The translations under genes were made by a program, and so were the position numbers. 5,202 bases of DNA from Actinomycetota bacterium (GTDB taxonomy: Bacteria > Actinomycetota > Actinomycetes > Mycobacteriales > Mycobacteriaceae): positions 1 to 5,202 of the forward strand of contig SYAA01000360.1 of NCBI GenBank assembly GCA_005789055.1, read 5' to 3'. How positions within the stretch are numbered: the first letter of the stretch is position 1; each line of letters begins with the position of its first letter. A model generated the notes under the pieces. That model did not search any database. It saw only the letters and a list, made by a program, of their open reading frames with translations, and was not told the origin of the DNA. Positions 1 through 5,038 of the stretch are shown piece by piece.

Positions 1-1
1 C

Positions 2-79
2 GAGCAACGGCTGGCTGAATGGACCCGCTGGCAAGCTCTCGCCGAACGCGCACATCGGCTCACGTCCGTCGAGTCCTGA
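2..79 (+). CDS. C-terminal fragment of an unidentified protein (5' end outside window)
   Basis: This frame is open from the window edge to a TGA at 77-79 and encodes 25 residues beginning EQRLAEWTRWQALAERAHRL and ending in TSVES. The composition is amphipathic and helical (alternating Leu/Ala with Glu/Arg, two Trp), as expected for a real C-terminal helix, and the stop falls just 16 bp before the next start codon on the same strand. Too little is present to name a family. The next gene has its own predicted promoter overlapping this short gap, so it need not depend on transcription from this one, although read-through is possible. No terminator-like hairpin is visible in 80-95. Confidence 0.6.
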   Translation, partial: EQRLAEWTRWQALAERAHRLTSVES

Positions 80-83
80 GAGC

Positions 84-89
84 TACCGT
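84..89 (+). promoter_or_regulatory. Predicted -10 box for the lipoprotein hydrolase gene, leaderless arrangement
   Basis: TACCGT fits the actinobacterial TANNNT -10 pattern and is preceded by GC, giving GCTANNNT. Six bases separate it from the GTG at 96-98, so initiation about 7 bases downstream of the final T would fall on the first base of the start codon. There is no Shine-Dalgarno-like purine run between 80 and 95. No TTGACA-like -35 box is evident, which is common in mycobacteria. The match is by eye and the motif is short. Confidence 0.5.
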
Positions 90-95
90 CGGCTG

Positions 96-1589
96 GTGAC
101 GATCACGCGCGCATGGTCTGCGGGGATCGTCGTGCTCAGCCTCGTCGTGGCTGGATCCTGCGGACGGGTGGAGCAGGCATCGCCGCGAGAATCCCGGACT
201 CCGGCAGCGGCACCGACGCCCCCACCGGTCACCGCAGCCGTGGTGCCCGAGGGCGACTTCACACCCGTCGTCCAACTCGTCGATGCCGCAATCGCTGCTC
301 CCCGAATGCCCGGTGCGGTCGTCCAGATCGGCCACGGCGGCAAGGTCGTCTTCCGACAAGCGTTCGGATCACGCAAGCTCCCCGGTGAACCGGGACTGGA
401 CGGTGCCGCCACTCCCGCCGAGCCAATGACCGAGGACACGATCTTCGACCTGGCGTCACTGACGAAGAGTCTTGCTACGGCGACGGCCGTCCTCCAACTC
501 GCCGAACGGGGCAAGGTGGCGATCGACGAGCCCCTGCAGACCTACCTGCCCGAGTTCAACCCGGCCGACGACCCGCGACGGGCCCAAGTGACGCTGCGCA
601 TGCTGCTGACGCACACCTCGGGCCTTGCCGGCGATCTGAGCCTGGACGGCCCGTGGGGACTGCAGCAGGCCGACAAAGCGGAGGGAATCCGTCGAGCACT
701 CAACGCACGATTGGATTTCGATCCCGGACAGCTCTTCCACTACTCGGACATCGGGTTCATTCTCCTCGGCGCCATGATCGAGAAGATCACCGGCGAACCC
801 GAAGACGTCTACGCCCGAGGCAACATCTTCGAACCACTCGATATGACAGACACCCGCTATCTGCCGGCGGCCAACGCGTGTGGTCCATACCGGGTCAGCG
901 GCACCGCACTCGCTTTCGATCCGCGCCCACCGCGATCCGTCGACTGTCCCGCCGGCACCTGGAGCACCGATGTGCTGGCTCGCGTCGCTCCGACGGCACG
1001 CGACGAGGACACTCCGGGCATCAATCCGAATATCGGCCGACCTCTGCGCGGCACCGTGCACGACCCGACGGCACGCCGGATGGGAGGGGTGGCCGGCAGT
1101 GCCGGGGTGTTCTCGACGGTGCGCGATCTCGGCCTGTTCGCCCAGGCTCTGCTTGATCGGCTGGCTGGCCGGCCGAGCGAGTTTCCGCTGACGCAGGCGA
1201 GCGTGGAATTGATGACGACCCCCCAGCAACCCGGACATCACAGCGGGCAACTCGACGCGGCGAACACTGCGGTGCGGGAATCGATCCGCACCGCGAACAC
1301 CGATCCGCTACTTGCGGTGAACTATCCGGCGATACCGGGACAGGATCTCCGGGGCTTCGGTTGGGATATCGACACGGCGCTGTCCCGGCCGCGCGGCCTG
1401 ATTTTTCCGGTCGGCAGTTTCGGCCAGGGCGGCTTCACCGGCGTGACACTGTGGATCGACCCGCCGTCAGACAGCTACGTGATCGTCCTGGCGAACGTGA
1501 TCCATCAGCGCGGCGGTCCGCCGGTGGTGACGCTCAGCGGCGACATCGCCACCACCGCCGCCCGCGTCCTGCATCTCTACGGCAGTTGA
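96..1589 (+). CDS. Secreted lipoprotein, serine beta-lactamase / PBP-like hydrolase family
   Basis: This 497-residue protein belongs to the serine beta-lactamase / class C penicillin-binding-protein-like hydrolase family (COG1680 type), whose members cleave amides, esters or peptidoglycan peptides through an acyl-serine. Residues 1-22 form a lipoprotein signal: a basic start, a hydrophobic run (GIVVLSLVVAG) and Cys22 in an acceptable but not ideal lipobox, AGSC. A Pro/Ala/Thr-rich linker follows (about 28-50). The catalytic SxxK is S121-L-T-K124, and the second motif is Y216-S-D. The third motif, normally K/H-T/S-G in FGHTGFTG, reads FGQGGFTG (442-449), with Gln444 where His is usual. The block usually read as VAGHAG is VAGSAG, with Ser335 replacing His. 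Apart from Cys22 the only cysteines are 262 and 284, a possible disulfide. The GTG start is chosen because it gives the signal peptide and sits 6 bases after a -10-like box. The 3' end overlaps convergent cutC by 13 bp. The family is well supported, but the substrate is unknown and true beta-lactamase activity looks doubtful. Confidence 0.9.
   Translation: MTITRAWSAGIVVLSLVVAGSCGRVEQASPRESRTPAAAPTPPPVTAAVVPEGDFTPVVQLVDAAIAAPRMPGAVVQIGHGGKVVFRQAFGSRKLPGEPGLDGAATPAEPMTEDTIFDLASLTKSLATATAVLQLAERGKVAIDEPLQTYLPEFNPADDPRRAQVTLRMLLTHTSGLAGDLSLDGPWGLQQADKAEGIRRALNARLDFDPGQLFHYSDIGFILLGAMIEKITGEPEDVYARGNIFEPLDMTDTRYLPAANACGPYRVSGTALAFDPRPPRSVDCPAGTWSTDVLARVAPTARDEDTPGINPNIGRPLRGTVHDPTARRMGGVAGSAGVFSTVRDLGLFAQALLDRLAGRPSEFPLTQASVELMTTPQQPGHHSGQLDAANTAVRESIRTANTDPLLAVNYPAIPGQDLRGFGWDIDTALSRPRGLIFPVGSFGQGGFTGVTLWIDPPSDSYVIVLANVIHQRGGPPVVTLSGDIATTAARVLHLYGS
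1260..1300 (+). repeat. 9-bp inverted repeat flanked by an 8-bp direct repeat, inside the lipoprotein gene
   Basis: GCGGTGCGG (1269-1277) and CCGCACCGC (1286-1294) are perfect reverse complements separated by the 8 bases GAATCGAT. Outside them, GCGAACAC occurs at 1260-1267 and again at 1293-1300, exactly 33 bases (11 codons) apart, which makes the encoded peptide repeat Ala-Asn-Thr. The segment encodes residues about 389-402, a poorly conserved loop between the last helical block and the GFGWD block. It may be a small in-frame duplication or simply a strong hairpin in GC-rich coding DNA. Confidence 0.5.
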
Positions 1590-2314
1590 GCCTGTTCGTA
1601 CGCATCGAGGAGTCGTCGCAGCTCGGAGACCTCCTCGGCGTCGATACTGATCGACGCGAGGTCCTCATCCATGGCGGGGTTGATGTACCGCATTGCTGAT
1701 GGGCGGGACGATCGGGCTGAACTGTGAAACTCCTTGGCGCCGGTGAATTTTGCCAACTCGAGCACGTTGCTGCTCCGGACGCCCGAGCCCGGCATGATCG
1801 TGATGCGGTTACCGGCTGCTTGCACCAGCGTCCTGAGGTTTTCCTTGCCCGATTCGACATTCGGACGCTGACCGCTGGTGAGGATTCTCCTACACCCCAG
1901 GTCGATGATCTGCTCCAGCGCTGTCATCGGATCCTCCACCCGGTCGAACGCCCGATGGAAAGTGACCTGCATTGCCCCCGCTCGCTCAATCAGATCAGCG
2001 CACCGCTCGGTATCGACGCCACCGTCGCGGTTGAGCATTCCGATCACCACGCCGTCGCAACCCAACTGGCCGCACTGCTCGATATCGGCAATCATGGAGT
2101 GGAACTCCAGCTGACTGAAAAAGAAGTCGCCGCCCCTGGGCCGGATGATCGGGAACAGCTCAACGGAGGTGTTCTTCCGTGCCGTGGCGATCATCCCGTA
2201 GGACGGGGTAGTCCCGCCCTCGTGGGGGTTCGCGCAGAGTTCAATTCTGTTGACCCCGTGCGTCTCTGCAATCAGGCATGACGCCAGGTCGAATCCGATG
2301 ACCTCCAGTTCCAT
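1577..2314 (-). CDS. cutC: CutC family protein (copper homeostasis protein CutC)
   Basis: This 245-residue protein is close in length to E. coli CutC (about 248) and is conserved throughout. It begins MELEVIGFDLASCLIAETHG, then has the RIELC block (23-27), GGTTPSYGMI (33-42), IRPRGGDFFFS (57-67), VIGMLNRDGGVD (90-101), TFHRAFDR (118-125), ILTSGQ (144-149), IMPGSGV (173-179) and EFHSSAR (195-201), the signature strand and loop sequence of this TIM-barrel family. Six cysteines are present (13, 27, 81, 86, 105, 141). CutC was named for copper tolerance in E. coli, but that phenotype was later attributed to the MicL small RNA encoded within its gene, so the biochemical role is unsettled. The start is the ATG with family-typical spacing to RIELC. 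The frame stays open far upstream, but that extension has no CutC homology. There is no close Shine-Dalgarno sequence, and a GATACT box 6 bases upstream suggests a leaderless mRNA. The gene is divergent from the membrane protein gene. Four 60-base lines counted by hand (1741-1860, 2101-2220) average 61% GC, versus 73% for one GH3 line. Confidence 0.95.
   Translation of the reverse strand: MELEVIGFDLASCLIAETHGVNRIELCANPHEGGTTPSYGMIATARKNTSVELFPIIRPRGGDFFFSQLEFHSMIADIEQCGQLGCDGVVIGMLNRDGGVDTERCADLIERAGAMQVTFHRAFDRVEDPMTALEQIIDLGCRRILTSGQRPNVESGKENLRTLVQAAGNRITIMPGSGVRSSNVLELAKFTGAKEFHSSARSSRPSAMRYINPAMDEDLASISIDAEEVSELRRLLDAYEQAQLP
1638..1657. other. Perfect 8-bp hairpin near the 3' end of cutC, 48 bp past the hydrolase stop
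   Basis: GCGTCGAT and ATCGACGC are perfect reverse complements around the 4-base loop ACTG, making a compact stem-loop readable on both strands. It lies inside cutC, where it encodes SIDA near residues 221-226, and 48 bases downstream of the convergent hydrolase gene's stop codon. The position suits a terminator or 3'-end stabilising structure for the hydrolase mRNA, but no T run follows on the plus strand, so a classic intrinsic terminator is not shown. Confidence 0.4.
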
Positions 2315-2320
2315 CTGGTC

Positions 2321-2326
2321 AGTATC
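2321..2326 (-). promoter_or_regulatory. Predicted -10 box for cutC, leaderless arrangement
   Basis: Read on the minus strand this is GATACT, with the A and final T conserved in actinobacterial -10 elements, followed by exactly six bases (GACCAG) and the cutC ATG. Initiation 7 bases past the final T would place the mRNA start at the A of ATG. The first base deviates from the usual T. The upstream half of this box overlaps the left arm of an inverted repeat. Confidence 0.5.
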
Positions 2327-2346
2327 GCCGAATCCCCTGTCGGCGA
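2325..2346. promoter_or_regulatory. Candidate operator: TCGCCGA-N8-TCGGCGA inverted repeat
   Basis: Two perfect 7-bp arms (2325-2331 and 2340-2346) are separated by 8 bases (ATCCCCTG). The 22-bp element overlaps the first two bases of the cutC -10 box as read on the minus strand and extends upstream of it, where a bound dimeric regulator would interfere with cutC transcription. It lies about 70 bp upstream of the divergent -10 box at 2417. The arms are GC-rich and the half-site is common in this genome's coding DNA, so chance occurrence is possible. No regulator gene is in the window. Confidence 0.4.
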
Positions 2347-2380
2347 CGTGGCTGATGGCTGTGGCGGGGAAGTCTGCCGA

Positions 2381-2395
2381 GGCTCGCCGGGAGCC
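2381..2395. repeat. Short inverted repeat GGCTC-N5-GAGCC in the divergent intergenic region
   Basis: Five-base arms flank GCCGG. It sits 21 bases upstream of the -10 box of the membrane-protein gene, close to where a -35 element or activator site would be. A 5-bp arm length is weak in DNA of this GC content. Confidence 0.25.
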
Positions 2396-2416
2396 AATGT
2401 CCGGACTGCATCTGGC

Positions 2417-2422
2417 TACACT
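2417..2422 (+). promoter_or_regulatory. Predicted -10 box for the membrane protein-GH3 operon, leaderless arrangement
   Basis: TACACT matches TANNNT, is preceded by GC, and is followed by six bases (GCCTTC) and then ATG at 2429. The predicted transcription start coincides with the A of ATG. There is no purine-rich ribosome binding site upstream of the ATG, which agrees with leaderless translation. No convincing -35 box is seen. Confidence 0.55.
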
Positions 2423-2428
2423 GCCTTC

Positions 2429-2809
2429 ATGCCGCGAATCACCGTCATCTTCTCGCTCATCTACATCGCGCTCGGCGTCGGGGGCTTCTTCCTGACCGGC
2501 GCCGTCCACAAAACCGCCCTGATACCGGCCATCATCGGCGTCGTCCTCCTGGTGTTGGGCCTGCTCGGCGGCAAAGAGAACCTGCGCATGCACGTCATGC
2601 ACGCCGCGCTGCTGGTCGGACTGCTGGCCCTGCTGGGTACCGCGCGATCGATTGTGCAACTGCCCGCGGCATTCGATGGCACCGCGGCGCGCCCCGGTGC
2701 CGTTTTCGCCCAGGCCGCCACCGCGATCCTGTCGGTGGTCTACCTCGGCGTCGGAGTGCGCTCCTGCATCGCCGCCCGGCGCGCGCGTTCCGCCCTGCCT
2801 CCGGCGTAG
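2429..2809 (+). CDS. Small four-helix integral membrane protein, function unknown
   Basis: This 126-residue protein has four predicted membrane segments: about 5-24 (VIFSLIYIALGVGGFFL), 30-47 (ALIPAIIGVVLLVLGLLG), 56-72 (VMHAALLVGLLALLGTA) and 91-110 (AVFAQAATAILSVVYLGVGV). The loop between helices 2 and 3 reads GGKENLRMHVMHAAL, with Lys49, Arg53, His55 and His58 the only strongly polar cluster near the membrane. The C-terminal tail is basic (ARRAR), which by the positive-inside rule places the C-terminus in the cytoplasm. I do not recognise a named family or transport signature, and the protein is too small to be a full transporter. The ATG at 2429 is preferred over the longer open frame because it begins right at helix 1 and follows the -10 box by 6 bases. 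The gene is divergent from cutC and ends 22 bases before the GH3 start, so the two are probably one transcript. The link to the glycosidase is positional only. Confidence 0.8.
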   Translation: MPRITVIFSLIYIALGVGGFFLTGAVHKTALIPAIIGVVLLVLGLLGGKENLRMHVMHAALLVGLLALLGTARSIVQLPAAFDGTAARPGAVFAQAATAILSVVYLGVGVRSCIAARRARSALPPA

Positions 2810-2822
2810 GCACCGGATTCGC

Positions 2823-2848
2823 GGATCGCTGATGGACCCCGCCGATCC
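2823..2848 (+). repeat. Inverted repeat GGATCG-N14-CGATCC around the GH3 start codon
   Basis: The arms at 2823-2828 and 2843-2848 are perfect complements, and the ATG at 2832-2834 lies in the 14-base loop. The left arm includes the only Shine-Dalgarno-like bases (GGA) before this start. In mRNA it could modulate initiation on the second gene of the operon. The stem is only 6 bp. Confidence 0.3.
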
Positions 2849-5012
2849 ACCCAGTCGGGCGGACTCGGCCTTCGTCGCTGCGGTGGGCGCGGTTGAGCGG
2901 GGCGAGCAGAACCTCGATGCCGCCGTCGCCGCGCTGATCGGCCAGTTGACCGAGCGGGAGTTGCTGTGGCTGCTCGACGGTGATCTGACAATCCTTCGGG
3001 GTGTGCGGGAGATGTCGCAGCGGTACAACCGGGTGCCGTTCGAGGGCGGCCGTATCGACCGACTCGGCATTCCCGGCATCAGGTTCACCGACGGCCCACG
3101 CGGAGTGGCACTCGGCGCCTCGACCGCGTTTCCGGTGGCCATCGCCCGGGCCGCAACCTGGGACACCGAACTTGAGAGAGCCGTCGCCGACGTCATCGGA
3201 ACCGAGGCTCGCGCCCAGGGCGCCAACCTGTGGGCCGGCATCTGCATCAACCTCGCCTACTCACCCGGATGGGGACGAGCGCAAGAGTCCTACGGCGAGG
3301 ATCCGGTGCTGCTGGGAGCGATGGGGGCCGCGGCAGTCGCAGGGGCCAACCCGTGGGTGATGTCCTGCGTGAAGCACTTCGCACTCAACTCGATGGAGGA
3401 GGCGCGCTTCCGCGTCGACATCCGCGTCACCGAGGATGTGTTGCACGAGGTCTACCTGCCGCACTTCCGGACCGTCGTGGAGGCCGGCGTGGATTGCGTG
3501 ATGAGTTCCTACAACTCGGTGAACGGAACCTGGGCGGGGCAGAACCGGCACCTGCTCACCGACATTCTGCGTACCCAATGGCGCTTCGCCGGATTCGTGC
3601 TCACTGATTTCATCTGGGGACTTCGCGACCCGGTCGGATCGGTGGCCGCCGGGCAGGATTTGGAGATGCCGTTCCGTCAACAGCGGGCGGCCGCCCTGCC
3701 CGCTGCGCTGGCAGCAGGCACCCTCCAGCGCGCCGACGTCGAACGCGCCGCACACCGCCAACTATCGGCCCAGATCCGACTTGCGCTGCGTGCCCGCCCG
3801 ATTCCGCCCGCCGACGTGGTCGCCTCGGCGGCGCACCGCAGCCTGGCCCGGGAAGCGGCGTGCCGCGGCACGGTGTTGTTGCGCAACCAGTGCGGCGACG
3901 GCAGGTCGGCCCTGCCCCTGGCAGAGGCGTCGCTGTCGCGGGTCGCGCTGCTCGGTCCGCTCGCCGACCGAGCCAACCAGGGCGATGTCGGCTCCTCAAA
4001 GGTCAGCCCACCACAGGCGACAACCATCATCGATGGCCTGCGAGATCGGTTGGGGCCCAGGCTGACTCACGTCGGCGGCACCAACCCCACGGCGGCCGCG
4101 GCGGCGGCACGCGGCGCAGACGCCGCCATCGTCGTGGTGGGACTGTCTTCGCAGGACGAGGGCGAGTCGATGATCGGCGTGGACACCGCGTCGACACAAT
4201 TGCTCGGGGGTATCGCCCGATTCCGGCCGTTCGCCGCCGTGATGGTCCGGGTGGCAGCCCAGGTGGCCAAGCTCAAAAAGTTCGGCGGTGACCGCCGCGA
4301 TCTTCGACTGCGCAGCGAGGACATCGCGCTGATCGAGGCGGTGGCGGCGGTCAATAACCGGACCGTGGTGGTGGTGATCGGCGGGGGGACGATCGTGCTC
4401 GACCCTTGGGACAGCCACGTCGCTGCGGTGTTGATGGCCTGGTACCCGGGCATGGAGGGCGGCCATGCGCTCGCCGACGTTCTGTTCGGGGATGCCGAAC
4501 CGGGCGGGCGGCTACCCGTCGCCATCCCCCACCGGCAAAGTGACCTGCCCCAGGTGGATTGGGACGCCGCCACCGTCAGCTACGGCCGATGGTGGGGGCA
4601 ACGCAAACTTGACCGTGACGGTGTGGCCGCCGCCTATCCGTTCGGGTTCGGTTTGGGCTACACCACCTTCGCCATGGCGGACCTGGAAGTAGTCGAACCA
4701 CTTGACGGCGATCAGTTCAGGGTCGCGGTCACCGTCGCCAACACCGGGGCTCGCCCCGGCCGTCACGTCATCCAGATCTACGTCGTGCAATCGGCCGACA
4801 CCGGGCGCGACGTGCACCACCTCGTGGGCTTTCAGACGGTCGCTCTTGATGCGGGAACCACCGCCCGGGTCGTCGTCGATTGCTCGGTTCGTCCCATCCA
4901 ACGCTGGGCCGGTGACGGATTCACGCTTGCCGCCACTGACGTCACCATCCGGGCCGGCGGGTACGCCGGGGACCCTGCGGCAGTCGATGCGACGCTGGCC
5001 GTACCGCGTTAA
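2832..5012 (+). CDS. Glycoside hydrolase family 3 enzyme, beta-glucosidase type, cytoplasmic
   Basis: This 726-residue GH3 protein would remove a non-reducing-end beta-linked sugar by a two-step retaining mechanism. The N-terminal barrel domain (about 60-330) contains FTDGPRG (85-91, with substrate-binding Asp87), a GRAQESYGEDP block, K181-H182 in VKHFALNS, and the nucleophile Asp259 in LTDFIWG, the family's SDW position. The alpha/beta sandwich domain (about 355-590) carries SSQDEGES, with Glu443/Glu445 as acid/base candidates, and WYPGMEGGHALADVLFGD from 537. YPFGFGLGY (602-610) leads to a fibronectin type III-like domain (about 628-710). Between the acid/base candidates and GGDRRDL (485-491) lie about 40 residues, whereas typical GH3 proteins read EGEDR almost directly. 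No signal peptide or transmembrane segment is visible. The ATG at 2832 is chosen because upstream codons in this frame give an Arg/Pro-rich shadow of the membrane-protein gene. No box lies at leaderless distance and Shine-Dalgarno potential is weak, fitting a second gene in an operon. It lacks the NagZ KHFPGHG motif. Substrate unknown. Confidence 0.93.
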   Translation: MDPADPPSRADSAFVAAVGAVERGEQNLDAAVAALIGQLTERELLWLLDGDLTILRGVREMSQRYNRVPFEGGRIDRLGIPGIRFTDGPRGVALGASTAFPVAIARAATWDTELERAVADVIGTEARAQGANLWAGICINLAYSPGWGRAQESYGEDPVLLGAMGAAAVAGANPWVMSCVKHFALNSMEEARFRVDIRVTEDVLHEVYLPHFRTVVEAGVDCVMSSYNSVNGTWAGQNRHLLTDILRTQWRFAGFVLTDFIWGLRDPVGSVAAGQDLEMPFRQQRAAALPAALAAGTLQRADVERAAHRQLSAQIRLALRARPIPPADVVASAAHRSLAREAACRGTVLLRNQCGDGRSALPLAEASLSRVALLGPLADRANQGDVGSSKVSPPQATTIIDGLRDRLGPRLTHVGGTNPTAAAAAARGADAAIVVVGLSSQDEGESMIGVDTASTQLLGGIARFRPFAAVMVRVAAQVAKLKKFGGDRRDLRLRSEDIALIEAVAAVNNRTVVVVIGGGTIVLDPWDSHVAAVLMAWYPGMEGGHALADVLFGDAEPGGRLPVAIPHRQSDLPQVDWDAATVSYGRWWGQRKLDRDGVAAAYPFGFGLGYTTFAMADLEVVEPLDGDQFRVAVTVANTGARPGRHVIQIYVVQSADTGRDVHHLVGFQTVALDAGTTARVVVDCSVRPIQRWAGDGFTLAATDVTIRAGGYAGDPAAVDATLAVPR

Positions 5013-5025
5013 CTCGAAACCACGC

Positions 5026-5031
5026 TAGTGT
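5026..5031 (+). promoter_or_regulatory. Predicted -10 box for the 3'-end gene, leaderless arrangement
   Basis: TAGTGT matches TANNNT, is preceded by GC as in two other promoters here, and lies 7 bases before the GTG at 5039. Initiation would fall on or one base before the start codon. It lies in the 26-bp gap after the GH3 stop, where no hairpin terminator is evident, so read-through from the GH3 gene is also possible. Confidence 0.45.
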
Positions 5032-5038
5032 CGCTGCG

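Noticed and set aside
456..1250. 264-codon minus-strand open frame opposite the lipoprotein gene.
   Set aside because: It lies entirely within a gene with clear catalytic motifs on the other strand, has low-complexity basic composition, and has no recognisable motif or promoter.
1577..2314. A MicL-like small RNA within the 3' part of cutC, as in E. coli.
   Set aside because: Apart from the single hairpin at 1638-1657 there is no promoter and T-run terminator pair on the minus strand to support an independent RNA, and MicL is an enterobacterial Hfq-dependent RNA.
2348..2428. 27-residue upstream extension of the membrane-protein frame.
   Set aside because: It would contain the -10 box and intergenic repeats. 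The ATG at 2429 starts directly at the first membrane helix and matches the leaderless spacing.
2652..2831. 60-codon N-terminal extension of the GH3 frame.
   Set aside because: The extension is Pro/Arg/Cys-rich, overlaps the coding sequence of the membrane protein in another frame, and has no GH3 homology. Family-like sequence begins after the ATG at 2832.
2315..3250. The minus-strand frame of cutC stays open for a further 312 codons upstream, suggesting a 557-residue fusion protein.
   Set aside because: The extension crosses the promoter region and runs antisense through the membrane-protein gene and into the GH3 gene. Its translation is Arg/Gly/Asp-rich with no domain resemblance, and CutC homology begins at MELEV. 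Long antisense frames are expected in high-GC coding DNA.
3681..3705. CAGCGGGC-N9-GCCCGCTG inverted repeat and overlapping palindrome GGGCGGCCGCCC in the GH3 gene.
   Set aside because: It falls in an alanine/arginine-rich coding stretch (RAAALPAAL) where GCN and CGN codons readily produce GC palindromes; no regulatory context.
2832..5012. NagZ-type beta-N-acetylglucosaminidase assignment for the GH3 gene.
   Set aside because: It has the multi-domain beta-glucosidase layout with a C-terminal sandwich and fibronectin-like domain, and lacks the KHFPGHG motif with the His-Asp dyad loop of NagZ.
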